Source: Siphonodentalium dalli
Taxonomy: Eukaryota; Mollusca; Scaphopoda; Gadilida; Siphonodentaliidae
Direction of reading: 5' to 3'
NCBI GenBank assembly: GCA_032622095.1
Contig: CP136062.1
Coordinates: 197,291,887-197,355,886, forward strand
Length of the DNA: 64,000 nt
Shown piece after piece: positions 11,706 to 23,816 of this stretch; within the stretch, counting starts at the first letter, position 1; every line of letters starts with the position of its first letter. The notes beneath the pieces are model-generated. The model was not told where the DNA came from. It saw only the letters and a program-made list of their open reading frames with translations, and ran no database searches. The translations under genes were made by a program, and so were the position numbers.

Positions 11706-13639
11706 TAATATGAGAATCAATTAATTTATTTTATGTAATGAACATGTAATATGCTTATAATGTACATACAAGTATAGTGCCGGATCAAAGAGTCTACCAG
11801 ACACGTTCCCAGAACTAAATCATGATGAAAATCTGGCGTGAATTTACCCTGGATGTTTTTCCGAAGCCAGCACCATACCTCTACTAACATAACGTCGCCG
11901 GCATGACTGTAATCATGCAATAGTTGTAAGATGTTTTAGAAGCAAAAGTTCGTCTGAATTGATTGATGACACAATTGTTAAACGGTCAAACCAGTTTCAC
12001 GTTCATGTATACACGCACCCGCCGTGTGTCTTTATTGATACGTTTTATATGCATAGCGACACAACCGATTGGGTTCACAAACTAATATAATTGGAGTGTT
12101 GGGCATGCGGTTCACCAAATATTTGGTTGTGGAACGCCATTATTTTTTCTATTTTCAACAAATCGATGTTTATTGTCAGAACGCGACTTCGACCCATTGA
12201 AAGAAACCAAGAATCATCAGCTTAAATAGCATTGATTGCTTCGATACCACGTCAAAATACGAATCTTCGCTGACCAATATGATTACCGAGACGATCAAAC
12301 AAGAACATTGTTGTTCTAGAAGGACGAGGGAGCTCAATCGTTTGTGGTCGCTATCTTAGAATCAACATGATTAGACATCGCCCATCATATTCTCCGCTGT
12401 ACTTATCCTTAATTCTACAATGCTTGATAGGAAACCACGTCGTGTAGATCTGACGGATGAGTGAAAACATAACAGCATATCGGCGTTTTGGCATGCTAGA
12501 TATTCATTCCTCTTTTTGAAATTATACCTCTGGTATAAATTAAGTTAGGACGTGTTTGTGTGTCGCTGTATACATTTTGAAATTGCCAATCGATATCCGA
12601 TGTTTTTTTTATCCTGATCCAATGGCCTCCGAAAGTACTGAAGTGGTCCACGTTATTGTCTCAATAGATACGTTGTGTGTACTCATTTTCGATGTCAAAT
12701 GTTAATATATTTTATTGTGAACAGGCGGATATGGTTTGAAATGAATTATTGGTCAGGAAATCGAAGGGTTTAGCATATAGTAAGTCCAGTCGTCCAGCGA
12801 GTATGCCATTTCCGATATTAACTGATTGCTCACGCAGAGCTTTGGTAGACTCATCAGAAAGTGACGTTGGGTGAAAGGAGCCCATTGTTGTGGCTCTTGT
12901 ACACCATTCGTTTATATATGCGAGCTTTCGTGATAAATTGAATTATGTTTGTAATATCATGCGCATATTTTGTATAAATTTATTACAAATACCTTTGGTA
13001 AATATGTCTTGAATTTGAGATTTCTCAATGGCAGTTGTGGAGGCCTTCCTTAATCGAGACATACATGTATATAACTTGATGTTACACTTTGACTACGAAT
13101 AGTCAACTGCTAATCACCAAGACCTGTTACAAGTAATCTAGTGCGTTTTACACAACCGATTATACGTGTAGTTGTGCCGGTAGTCTTGGGTATGATTTCC
13201 CGAACATATTTTTCGGCCAATACAACCCGCGACTACTTTACCTTATATTAACCCATTGCATAACTATTATAACTATTATATATCCACATTCGGACACAGA
13301 TGCCACTGGTCCATTTTAAATGTGACGAACCATAAAACAGGTAGGAGATACATGTAGATGTATACACTATATGGATAATTATGTATGGGGTATACGCATG
13401 TTTACTTATTATTTACAATTTACTAATACCTTAGATAACATTAATGGGATAAATATTATATTATGACTTAATGAGAACGTACTCCTGAGATTGTGTATGG
13501 TATAATTACAGGTGTCTCGAGGTCGGGATAGGCTACATAGTATGGTGACATATCATACCCTAATGGAGTCTCAACCGCGATATACATAAATGCTTGATTA
13601 ACTGATGTTGCCGTTATACATATGAAATCCTTTATGACA
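11706..13639. other. Unassigned DNA
   Basis: The first ~200 bases may be the 3' untranslated part of the LINE relic. The rest shows no supported feature. A lone TTTATATATGCGAG at about 12913 matches half of the TTAA-element hairpin arm but has no partner. Confidence 0.35.
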
Positions 13640-14900
13640 GATCTCCCAGTAACTAGACGAATTTAACCTCCTACAGAGACATAAAGTCGGCGATTCCTTA
13701 TTTGTTTTGATCTCTTAGTGGCGCGAGAACCGTCAGGAAGACTAGCGTATGTTATCTTTATTAACCTCTTGGGAACTATCTACGTTATTGCGGATGGTAT
13801 ATTCGTCTTATGCGAAACACGTGGGATTACTGACGATTGTTATATTCTACATCATTGGTTGACTATCCGGTTTCGATAATGCCACACTCATTTGCATCGG
13901 AACGACGTCAAAAATATATGGTGAGCATTTGATTTCAAGGGGAAATTCAAGGAACACTTGTGGATATGAATCAAAACTGCTGAACAAATTTCAAAGCAGT
14001 ATCTACATCCCTTGTGAGTCGTCTGCCATCTCATGGTTGGAAGTGTCGCTCTAATGTGTATATGCTCTAATGTGTATATGCACTAATGGGTATATGCATA
14101 CTCTTGTCTTAATACTTGTTCCATGTATCTTCAGATGTCAAGTCGAGTATATGATGCCCGCTATGGGGCTTTGCGTCTGAGAGCTACAATGACACATCAG
14201 TTTAATCTCCAAACAAGACGGTTTAAATCAACGATTCCTTATTTGGTATGGTCTCTTAATAGTGTGAGAATATGTCCGCCATGGGATTTTGCGTCTGAGA
14301 GCCACAATAAAAAAACTCAGACGTTAAGTCGACGATTTCTTTTTGGTATGCTCTCTTAATGGTATGAGAACAGACAGGATCCTGGCCTCCAATATCTTTA
14401 TTCATCCCTTGGGAACTATCGTCGTCATTACGTACGCAATCTTCTTTGCACGACAATCACATGGGAACACAGGCGGTGGTTATATCACTACGTCTCTTAT
14501 TGGTTGACGGTCCTGTGTCGACTCGGCCACACGCATTTTCATCCCAATTTGCACACCAAATGGTGGGAATTTCACCTTGCCCGATTGTGCACTCCTATAT
14601 CGGCTTCGGCAGATATCTTGAATTCTGATCACGTTTCCAACGATGTAGAGTTGAAGGGATTATTCGCATCCAATGAGTGTCGTGTTCCATCTCATGTTTG
14701 GCCTAATGGGCCAATCATTTTACCAACCTAGCGTTTTTTGTTACATCTCTTCACCTCCTGGGAACTATCTTCGTTACTGCGCACGTAATCTTCGTCTCGC
14801 GAAAATAACATAGGAACACAGGCGACGTTATATTTATACGTCTCTTAAATGTTGACGATCATGTTTCGCTACTGCACAACATATTCCCGTGAAGATAGTT
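13640..14900. repeat. Diverged local repeats (GGGAACTATC family)
   Basis: A segment with CTTGGGAACTATCnnCGTnATT, a GNAATCTTCnnnnnGCGA-like stretch, then ACGTCTCTTATTGGTTGACG recurs at about 13765, 14405 and 14755. Linked motifs include ATTCCTTATTTGGTnTGnTCTCTTA and TTTTGCGTCTGAGAGC. ATGTGTATATGC-type triplets occur at 14055-14095. Related units reappear at 16690-17770. Confidence 0.65.
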
Positions 14901-15119
14901 TCACATTGAACCTAGATATTCACATAGGTTAATATGGGATGATACCGGGGAAGATTTGAAAGGGCCACAATCGTTATGCTGTAATGCCACTGAAGAGCGT
15001 ATGTAGGGTGTGTGAGTTTGTGAATAGATTCCTATCTGCCCATACACAGTAGGTGTTTTCCTACTGTGTATGGGGTGCATGCCACCACAATAAGAAGCAA
15101 AGCCCTCCCCCATTCCGAA

Positions 15120-15723
15120 CCTGGACAGGCGACTAAGACTTACCTTGTTTTCGTTTGTGAGTCATGTGTTTATATCGTTATAAATATAATTTTGAGTGAT
15201 GAATTATTATAAGCTAGTGTCCTGGTTGGTGCTTGTATGGAATCCTTAGGCTGTTGTATTCCGGACTTATACTATATACGGGCTCAACTCTAGGAAGAGG
15301 GTGCAATGCCGGCCGGTTGACTTAAGGTCGGTCGGGTCTCCTCAACCTTCTGTTGTGAGGGTCAGAACCCGTTGACCTGGTTGTGTATTTCTATCAGAGG
15401 GCGCAGCGGAGGCCAGATGGGGTTACTTAGTGTGTGTTCAGAGGGTTTTGGTGCGTTAGGTATTGTTTCCGATTTCTCTCTCCCACCCCTCCTCCCCAGG
15501 TGAAAGCGTGTGTTTGCAAATTCGGATAGGAATTTTTGTTAGTTGTTTGAATGAGATAATTATTCGATGGCTTATAATACCGGTGCGACAAGCGTTTCCT
15601 ACTCCGCCCGGGGACATTCAACCACACCCTGGATCCATCCAGGGCGTAAGCCGCTAACCAAGATTTCGATATTAGTGTTAGCCTTGTGAGGTTGATATGG
15701 TATTGTGTGTGTCCTGCTTATCA
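15120..15723. other. Unassigned; weak LINE-like GDIQPHPG motif
   Basis: The plus strand around 15600-15650 can be read as PPGDIQPHPGSIQG, reminiscent of the GDIxPNPGP motif near the start of many marine-invertebrate LINE ORFs. The final P is S and N is H, no longer reading frame supports it, and no endonuclease follows. I would not annotate a gene from this. Confidence 0.2.
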
Positions 15724-15905
15724 CCACAACGAGAGCCTACCTCTAGCAGTGGAGTAGGACTCACGGTGAATTCTTTGTTTTGCCTTCTAATTAAAACCAC
15801 AACGAAAGTCTACCGTCTACCTCTAGCAATAGAGCACAGGACTCACGGCGAATTTCGTGAATTGCCGTTTCCTTAATACCACAGCAAGTGCCTACCTCTA
15901 GAACT
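15724..15905. repeat. ~75-85-bp tandem repeat, three units
   Basis: Units share ACCACAACGA or ACCACAGCAA, CCTACCTCTAG, a TAGAG-like step, then GGACTCACGGNGAATT. They begin at about 15722, 15798 and 15878. Confidence 0.75.
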
Positions 15906-16558
15906 AGAGATACAAGAAAACCATAGTCAGAAATGGTAACGCGCTCAAGATCATATGTTATATACCCATGCTTGTAATTATAGAATAATAAAAATATATT
16001 GGTTTCGCGAATGACCAACTCAGAATTCCGTTAAAATAACAATAGCAACCAGCACCTAATTAACGAACCGGCGGCCGACTCGGCCGTCTCTGACCACAAC
16101 CATAAGTGGGCTGCAGAACGAAACATATCTATAAAAGTTGAAATATGAGACTTACAAATTATCGTTTTAATTTCTTTTATTGGTAATTGACATAGCTTGT
16201 CACAAACCAAAAATCAACATTATTGACTTAATAATGTAAAGGACAATAAACGAAATTGAAATTCCCAACTACACCTTTTACCGGACTCGGCCGCCTGGTC
16301 GCGCGGTTCGACTTTTTAATCGGAAAAACCAATTATCTATAAATAAAATGCCCATCGGACCACAGAATTTGCAGAACAGTATACACGCGGCGCGCGCTAA
16401 TGACACTTGACGAATTCCGTTTCGGCGTCGTTTATTTAGTTTTAGCGATTTGTTGATTGCTGGTGTTTGTGAATTTATCGTTTACATGTACTTAACTGCT
16501 GCTTAAATGTCAGGAGATACAGAGTTTAGGGGGTTATTTGCACCCCTGGGTGTTGTCT
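15906..16558. other. Unassigned DNA
   Basis: No supported feature. A short GC-rich ACACGCGGCGCGCGC stretch lies at about 16382. Confidence 0.35.
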
Positions 16559-16620
16559 GCACCTGGTTTCGAAGTTTTGGACTAACGCATTAACCACTGT
16601 ACCAACGGTGCCACTGGGGT
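16559..16620 (-). ncRNA. Possible tRNA-derived fragment
   Basis: On the minus strand GGCACCGTTGGTACAGTGG and TTAATGCG resembles a tRNA D-arm with polymerase III box A. CTTCGAAACC about 25 bases on resembles box B. The spacing is too short for an intact tRNA and no acceptor stem forms, so this is at best a degraded SINE or tRNA-like relic. Confidence 0.3.
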
Positions 16621-16689
16621 CCTCAACCACGAGGATACTTGTGTCTGGTGTATATGCATACACTTGTAAGAATACTTATCAAAACAAAC

Positions 16690-17770
16690 CGACTATATAA
16701 TTTCCATTATAAGCTTTTGTGTGTGAGAACGACAGTAAATCGTTGAGTTTCGTCTATATCAAAGACGTTCAATAGGCGATCCTTGATCCCTGAGAACCGC
16801 CGTGAAAGCTGATGTCTGTTGCATGTCTTCACTCGGGCCTCACTATATATACTCGTCGATAATGCGTATAAATCTTTCTTGGTAACACAGGCAACGGTTA
16901 TATTTCTACATCTCACAGTGTGTCGTCATCTCACAGATGGGGCCTCGGTGACTCAGTCGGTTAGGGGTACAACCACAAGCCGTCTCGCCCTCCAGCGATG
17001 GAGATGAGGGTTCAAATCCACATGTTTCCATCGTGGACTTTGTAACTCGAAATCGTTATCTGATGGAGTTGCCAATTACTCGCCGATGGCCGGTGGTTTG
17101 TCGCACATGGTCGACGAGTTTATCAGCCATTGAAATCACTGTTAGATTAGCCGAAAGTGTGCGGATTTCCTCCACCATATACATGTATATGTATATATTT
17201 TGTCTGAATACTTATTCTTCAATGACGACAAATCGAATGTATTTTACACTTACTGTACATGTATAAACACCAAATCGACTCTCATTGTGTTTCATCTCAA
17301 AGATGTTCACCCGGCATTTCTTGGTCTCTTAATTGCTGAGAATCGTTGGGAAAGGCTGGCGCCTGTCACATATCATAACCCCTTGGCAACTCTCGCCGTT
17401 TGATAAACAATTGAAGTTACAGAGATTTAGGGATTGATTACATCTCTTGTTTGTCGCTTTGCATCCCAGAAAGTGTTGGCGAAATGCGATATACACCTTA
17501 CTTGAGCCCGAAACATCAGAATGCATACCAGTGTATATAACAATACTTTTTATTTACTCATCATAGATCGAATGTATGTTCACACTTTTAAACACCAAAT
17601 CCACTATATAATTTCTGTTACAAGCTTTTGTGGTTGAGAGCCGCAGTAAATCGTTGCGTTTAATCTCTATAAAAAGATGTTCACTTGGCGATTCTTCATC
17701 TCTTACTGGTATGAGAACCGTCGGGAAAGCTTGCGCCCCTTACATCTCTTCACCTCTCGTGGACTATCTT
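16690..17770. repeat. Diverged ~910-bp direct repeats flanking a SINE
   Basis: ACTATATAATTTC..TTA.AAGCTTTTGTG, GCAGTAAATCGTTG.GTTT and TGAGAACCG occur in order at 16694-16805 and again at 17602-17725. A partial third copy (AAAGATGTTCACCCGGC, CTTAATTGCTGAGAATCG) lies at about 17298-17350. These relate to the 13.6-14.9 kb repeats. The SINE at 16939 was inserted among them. Confidence 0.6.
16939..17195 (+). mobile_element. tRNA-derived SINE
   Basis: The head reads GGCCTCGGTGACTCAGTCGG TTAG, matching polymerase III box A (TRGCNNAGTNGG-like). GGGTTCAAATCC at 17008-17019 matches box B at normal tRNA spacing. The body carries GATGGCCGGTGGTTTGTCGC and, near 17165, GGATTTCCTCCACC, which resemble body segments seen in SINE families of marine animals. 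The head is tRNA-like but the putative anticodon arm is not clean, so a functional tRNA is unlikely. The 3' end is set by eye. Confidence 0.7.
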
Positions 17771-17838
17771 CAATATTACAATATGAGCAATGAATAGAAT
17801 GATAAAGTAGAAGGAAAGTAAACTAGAAGTCACCCCGA

Positions 17839-18910
17839 AGATCCATATGTTTGGTGATGACCGGATGAGGGATGTTGCCTGTAGGGTGCATCAAAGGATT
17901 TAGTCATACAAAGAGTAATTCCAAGATGGCCTCTGGCGGCCATGTTTTTCAACGAATTTCGGTCAAAATAGGTGGCTCCCATCTATAGGTCACCCCGAAG
18001 ATCCATATATAAATTGGTGATCGACAGATGATATATGTGGTCTGTAGGATGTGCTAAAGGATTTAATCATGCAAAAAGTAAACACCAAGATGGCTGCCGG
18101 CGGCCATGTTTTTTTATTATCTAAAATTGTTCAAATTTGATAGCTCCCATCTAGAGGTGATTCTAAACATGCCTGTATATTTTCAAATCAATTCTCCAAT
18201 AAATGCGGGGTGTGCCGATGGATTCAAATTTGAAATCCAAGATGGCTGCTGGCGGCAATGTTTTTAAAAACACAATTCGGTCGAAATACGAGGCTCCCAT
18301 CTAGAGGTTACCCTAGATCCATATGCAGTTTGGTGACGATTGGATTAGAGATGTGGCCTGTAGGGTGTGCCGAAGGATTTAGTCATACAGAGAGTAAATT
18401 CCATGATGGCCACTGGCGGCCATGTTTTAAAACAAATTTCGGTCAACATAGGTGGCTACCATCTAGAGATTACCCCGAAGATCGATATTAAGTTTGGTGA
18501 TGATCGGATGAGGGTTGCGGTCTCTAGGTTGTGCCAAAGGATTTAGTCATGAAAAGAATAAAATCCTAGATGGTTGCCGGCGGCCATGTTTTTCATCGAA
18601 CATCATTCAAATTCGATACATCCATCTATTGGTGATCACAATCGTGCCTGAAAAATTATCCGGCCATAAATACGAACTGTGGGCTGTGCCATTGGATTCA
18701 AATTTGAAATCCAAGATGGCTGCTGGCGGCCACGTTTTTCATCAAAATTCGGAAAAATTCGATAGCTCCCATCACCTTGAAGCTACATTTGAAGTTTGGT
18801 GAAGATCGGATGGGGATGGGGTCTGTAGAGCGTGCCGAAGGAAACTGATGACTGACCCACGACGGAGGGGCGGACGGACGGACGCCAACCCATGGCAATA
18901 GCTCAAACTT
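17839..18910. repeat. ~155-bp tandem array ending in a GACGGACG tract
   Basis: About seven degenerate units start at GTCACCCCGAAGATCCATAT (17839), again near 17990, 18155, 18302, 18467, 18620 and 18776. Units carry GTGCCAAAGGATTTAGTCAT, then CCAAGATGGCNNCNGGCGGC and CATGTTTTTC. Alternate units differ (TTACCCCGAAG versus GTGATNNNAANCNTGCCTG), implying a two-unit higher-order repeat. The array terminates in GGGGCGGACGGACGGACGCC and the short inverted repeat AACTTTACTTTGTAAAGTT before GAGCTAAAA, an ending seen on similar repeats in marine invertebrates. Confidence 0.9.
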
Positions 18911-19802
18911 TACTTTGTAAAGTTGAGCTAAAAAGTACCGCTATTGTAATTAACGATGTCGTGTTCGCAGTATTTCACTGATCTGAAAAATTCTAGGAAA
19001 AGCCACTATGTGTAGAAGATAACAAGCTTAACATAATTGATATGGCTCTCTCTGATGTTTTGCAGAAAACAGCGCCACCATTATTAAAAGATTTAAAATA
19101 TATATGTTCTTGGATGTTTCATACAGACACTGGCTTTTGTTGAAACCGTTCGGATTAACCGAACACCGCAAACACGACAACATTTGGAAAAATAACGATA
19201 CTTTTTCTTAATAGCATTGCTTTACCCTATCATCATATCACAATACAGCTGGACCCACCATCATCACAGCACATTACCTGGTCTAATTGACTAAGGGTAG
19301 GACTCCAACGGGGGGTGTGGGTATGGAGATATTGACTGGTGATCAGATACCCAAACGTTGCAAAGTTGAAGGGATTATTTGTATCCCTTACATGGAGTTG
19401 TCTGGCATATCATGGTTTAAAGTGTTGGCCCAATGAACATCACTAACTGAGTCACTTGGCCCGGTAACACGTGGATAATACGGTCTGAATTAAATGCATA
19501 TAAATAGATCGAAGTAACTTTTCGTCGTGATATATCGCGTAAATAGCTGAGTTACTTCTGATTAGGCTGTGTTCTACAATTGTGGCAATAAACAGAACAC
19601 CGGTCCCAAAAGGATATTTTCTTGTGCCACAAGGATCCACATATTTATCTGACTATTTATTTCCTGCAGACTACGTGGATCCTGGGTTCAAATATTCAGC
19701 ATTCGCTATCATGAAACAACAGGATAGTATGTGCAGATGCAGAGTTCACAATTATCATGTTGACCAATATGTATGACCAGATTGTTACATCATGGTACAT
19801 GT
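18911..19802. other. Unassigned DNA
   Basis: No supported feature. Confidence 0.35.
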
Positions 19803-19952
19803 CATGTCGTCGATAAATACAACCACGTATACCATCACGCAGTTATAGCAACCGCAAGCGCGCCAAGCGCGGGCTGGTGCTTATACCTTAGGCGCAGGTG
19901 AATGATGTCGTCCATTAATGGAACCACGTACACCAGCACGCAGTTATATCTG
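19803..19952. repeat. ~105-bp tandem duplication
   Basis: ATGTCGTCGATAAATACAAC..CACGTATACCATCACGCAGTTATA at about 19804 recurs as ATGTCGTCCATTAATGGAAC..CACGTACACCAGCACGCAGTTATA at about 19905. Confidence 0.7.
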
Positions 19953-21477
19953 ATTTCTGATCTTGTCCAGCCATGCTTCTTTTCTCCATGTACAACATCG
20001 AATACGGATGTACTAACAGATGTGGTGAACCTCTTTTGTTGACGCAAAAATCACAAATTCATCAATTCCGTTTTCCTAAAATTTGATCAAACGGGAAATT
20101 GGAGATAATTTAGAACACGTAACATGCACTATTATTGACTATTCAGCTCGAAGACGTCACTGCCAATCACCGAGCAGGTCGGCTTATCGAATTTCAGCAC
20201 ACCGTTAATCAACAGTCCATGATAATCAGTTCGCATATGGCATTTACATAAGGACTCTCGGTTTGATTGGTTGACCGTCGCACAATGTCAATTTGACATG
20301 CCAAATCTCGATGTGTGCAATAATTCCGGTCATCACTATCATTAGCAAAGATACCACTCTTCTCAAATTGTGCAATTACGTGGTAATAATCTCTGTGACA
20401 GATGCCATTTGTTATGTATCGACGAGTGAAATTGTGGCAGTTCTCGTTATAAGGCCGCAAGCCACGACATACGAGCGGTGTGGCTTTCGAATATCAAATC
20501 AAGATCACAAGCGCCCAAAGGTCATTGTGCTATGGATTGCAGTACCACTGGTCGTGACCGAATCTATTAACCAGTCTGACATCATCGTTAAACCTTGGCA
20601 ACAACCTTGGATCGTCGTCGAACTTTGTTGGGTTCTAGATTACTTAACGATTTGCGGCAAGATGAGCACATAGTGAAAATAAAAGAGGGAAATAAAGTGC
20701 AGGGGGTCTGATACATGTAGTATAGTATTTGAAGAAATCATAATGAGAAACGACCAGCTGCCCAACACAATTGCAAATGTTTTGTATCTGTAAGTCAATA
20801 CTTATTTGCGAACCACTCAGTCTAACATTGATGTCGAATTATTCAAATAATATTTAACCTATGGCTTAAACTCCCGAGTTTAACGGACATCGCTCGTTCG
20901 AACCCAAAATTATTTGTATATAATTTGGTAAGAGTTATCTCAAAACATAGACACGCGGAAGATGTCCGAAAAAAATTCGTCAATCTAGCGCTGAAAATAC
21001 GTGTTTTGTTTCTTATATTTTTCGATACATTTGAGATAATTTCCATTTTGTCAGTTCAATTTGTTTAGTCAGCGGTCGCGTAAACTTTGCTCCTGTTGAC
21101 CTTGGGAAGAAAATATAGAGTTGCCGTCGCTCTGAAACCTGCATGGTACATGTATAAACTTTGTCAACATTTCATTAACCTCCGATCTGCCAATTTAAAT
21201 ATAACCAACCACGATGCAGTGTTTGTAATTGTTATCATCTTTTTAGAGACTGGATTCCGCCTTGCAATGAGGAAATATAGTTGCGGCACAACAAACTAAA
21301 TTGCGCCAAGTCTGAATGGAATTGAGGGAATCCCATCGCGTTGGACCGAATTCACTACAAATGCACTTTATATATGTAACTAGTATTATTCATTTCACAT
21401 GTTTTGCCTTGTGTCGGATACCACTAGCCCAGACGTTCAGAATGGACTGGCATTTGAACAGAACAACCCATAATAAT
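19953..21477. other. Unassigned DNA
   Basis: A 126-codon plus-strand frame (20293-20673) is the longest here. It has no recognisable motif and uneven composition, so I do not call it a gene. Confidence 0.35.
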
Positions 21478-21605
21478 AACAATTATAATTGATTTTATAT
21501 AGCTCACACATTGATATGCTCTAAAACGCTTACAATTATAATACAATATGAAGTATGTTAAAACAATAAATATACACAAGCAACACAATACAATAAAAAA
21601 ATGCC
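21478..21605. repeat. Dispersed TTATATAGCTCA-type repeat fragment
   Basis: GATTTTATATAGCTCACACA..ATATGCTCTAAAACGCTTACA resembles the widespread TTTATATAGCGC..GCTCTAAGCGCTTTACA motif of retroelement 3' regions. It is followed by A-rich CAACACAATACAATAAAAAA. The assignment is by resemblance only. Confidence 0.35.
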
Positions 21606-21802
21606 AAGAATCCCTTCAAAATTCGTTCATTCGTGCCAAATCAGTTGGCGCAAAGCACATGTACGGCGTTCGTCTCAGGCTGCAATTTAAAGGTATTGAT
21701 AATTGCTCATTAAACAAGTAGCATCGATACATCTTGGTGTCAGTTTGGTTTGAATGTCATCTAGCGGCCGCATTTGTGGACGTTTAGCATATCTTGGTAT
21801 TC

Positions 21803-21925
21803 TTAACCCTTTGAGTGCCAGGTCGATTTTTGTATCAACCCATATACCCTGTGCCAATGCATTCTCTTATATATGCGAGTCGACCATCGGTCGCCTCGCA
21901 TATATAAGAGAATGCATTGGCCTAA

Positions 21926-21961
<36 letters not shown>

Positions 21962-22048
21962 TTTTAATAATTTATTCTTATATTATTTAACAGACTTATT
22001 TTGTAGGTTTAGGGCCGATGAGATCGGCCCCTGGCACTCAAATGGTTT
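21803..22048 (+). mobile_element. TTAA-type MITE with a different terminus and one hairpin
   Basis: The left end is TTAA (21803-21806) then CCCTTTGAGTGCCAGG. The right end is CCTGGCACTCAAATGG followed by TTTTAA, an inverted match with one changed base and an eroded TTAA. This terminus differs from that of the 6054 family after CCCTTT. It nonetheless carries the same 69-nt hairpin at 21853-21921 (loop ATC instead of ATA), then about 27 T residues (21929-21957). Only one hairpin is present. The subterminal stretch GGGCCGATGAGATCGGCCCC (22010-22029) is itself an inverted repeat. Confidence 0.85.
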
Positions 22049-22379
22049 TAAATGGCAAGAATCACGAACAGTGTTTTGTCAGTCGATAGCGCCGAGATAA
22101 TAAGATAGGAAATTGCATCTGGTAGCAACTGGATGATCTACGATTCGACGAAATGAAAACACGTGCACGTGAACGCATGTAACTCGCAAAGGTTTCAGGC
22201 AGTAATGCACATAGCTCATTGAGTCGACACAGGAAGCCCAGAATGTATACCACATACCTATATATGTATTCGGGGTTATTGATATTGTGGAACAATTCTT
22301 GCTTTGGTTTAAAACATGATGTATAAAAGAACACGCTTCAGCTAAGGAAAATATCCAGCCAATTCAATTGATATAACTG
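22049..22379. other. Unassigned DNA
   Basis: No supported feature between two TTAA elements. Confidence 0.35.
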
Positions 22380-22770
22380 TTAACCCTTTACCCATCAGAA
22401 CGGCCCTATGCCAATGCAATCTCTTATATATGCGAGTCGACCATAGTTCGCCTCGCATATATAAGAGAATGCATTGGCTTAACACATTAAAAATTATAAA
22501 ATTGTTAAAGAATGTAAGAAAAAATGGTAAAAAAAGATATTTTTTTAGGCCAATGCATTCTCTTATATATGCGAGGCGACCTATGGTCGACTCGCATATA
22601 TAAGAGAATGCATTGGCACAGGGCATAACTGTAACTATCACAATGTGGTCAAGGAGCCGGTTCCAATGATATCCATATTTGTATGGTTCTATTGAGACAG
22701 ACCGAAGATATTTTAGGCTGTTGAAGCTTTATTTGGCCGGTTTTGGCCGGTTTGTTGGGTAAAGGGTTAA
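22380..22770 (+). mobile_element. TTAA-flanked piggyBac-like MITE with twin hairpins, copy 2
   Basis: TTAA lies at 22380-22383 and 22767-22770 with termini CCCTTTACCCAtCA and TGTTGGGTAAAGGG. Hairpins are at 22410-22478 and 22549-22617, in inverted orientation to each other. Sequence and length are almost identical to the copy at 6054. This copy shows AATGCAATCTC in the first arm and AGTTCGC in the first inner stem, which break single pairs. Confidence 0.9.
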
Positions 22771-23294
22771 GGCCTTATGAAAATCATAAAACACTTAAAT
22801 ATTTTATCTAGTTCACTGGTTTATTAGTTCAAGTAGATTTATTTTGGTAAGGAAATCGTTTTTAGAGAAGAGTGCCAAATATCAGAAACAGTATCTTGTG
22901 CGAAAATATATAAAGCAACATAAACCAATACATGCAATATGTAATGCTTTGCCTGTTCAATTAAAGGCACGTGCGGCCTTAATTGTCGAAAATATTCATA
23001 TTTGTTCCAAACACCGTAAACAGAAAAACAGTAAAACGCATACAGTTCCGTTCATATATACCATGATCATCGCGTAAACAGCATGTTATCATAAAGACCT
23101 ACTATATTTTACCTAAGTAAGAGCCTGATTGTGTTACAGAAGACAGCACAATGCTACTTGCTAATCACACACAAATGGCATAAACGCTCTTTATTAGTTC
23201 CATATCAGGTATTCACCAATAAAGAACGCTCTTTTTGTTTACCATCATAATATAAACAAACACCAGAAAAGTAACATTTTATGCTTTTGTTTAC
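22771..23294. other. Unassigned DNA
   Basis: A 77-codon plus-strand frame (22844-23077), rich in lysine and histidine, is open but unrecognised. I see no repeat. Confidence 0.3.
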
Positions 23295-23816
23295 ATAACA
23301 ATCAGGGTTCGCGCTGCCACTTGCCAAATTTGCAAATGGCAATAATAATTCACAGTTGGCAAAACATATTTTCATTTGGCAAAAGTTTTGGCAAGTCACT
23401 TTTTAATTCCTCAAGAAAGTTGAAAGATATTGGTGAATCAATACTTTCAGGGAACTCTTACAATGTTATATTAGTGGTGTTTTATATGGTCTTAGAAAAG
23501 TTAACACCTTTATTAAGATGCAGTAAATATGATAGCATTAGTATTGATGGGTGAGGCATTACCGTCTTTGGTATGGTGGTGTTTAATCCTCTTGCAATGT
23601 GCCCTTCCGATGAATCAACCCTTCTACAATTTTATTGTTCGGTGATTGGTTTATTGTTGTATGATAAACCAAAAAACAAGACTCAATGTTGCAGAACATT
23701 ATACTATCATGGATAGCATTTGGCAAATTCTAAAAGAATTTGGCAAAAAATATTTTCATTTTGGAAAATTATTTGGCAAAAGTAAATTTTGGTCCAACGC
23801 GGACCCTGATAACAAT
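23295..23816 (+). mobile_element. hAT-like MITE with perfect 8-bp target duplication
   Basis: The 506-bp element (23303-23808) begins CAGGGTTCGCGCTGCCAC and ends GGTCCAACGCGGACCCTG, an imperfect inverted repeat of about 18 bp. It is flanked on both sides by ATAACAAT (23295-23302 and 23809-23816). CAGGG termini with 8-bp duplications are diagnostic of the hAT superfamily. The interior has no transposase and carries many copies of TTGGCAAA or TTTGCCAA (about 23327, 23356, 23375, 23719, 23732, 23772), mostly near the ends. Confidence 0.9.

Noticed and set aside
12908..12926. Solo half of the TTAA-element hairpin
   Set aside because: A single TTTATATATGCGAG match with no pairing arm or TTAA ends; too short and AT-rich to support.
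15600..15650. GDIQPHPG as a 2A-like or LINE ORF start
   Set aside because: Key residues differ (final Pro is Ser, Asn is His) and no LINE domain follows.
16939..17019. Functional tRNA gene
   Set aside because: Boxes A and B are present but the clover-leaf stems do not close and a SINE-like body follows.
20293..20673. 126-codon plus-strand open frame
   Set aside because: No motif, no start context and no neighbouring exon; length is within chance for 64 kb of six-frame sequence.
21928..21957. Poly-T as a retroposon tail
   Set aside because: It lies inside a TTAA element between its hairpin and right terminus, so it is internal low-complexity sequence rather than a poly-A tail.
22844..23077. 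77-codon lysine-rich frame
   Set aside because: Composition looks protein-like but I cannot name a family and no supporting exon or repeat copy is seen.
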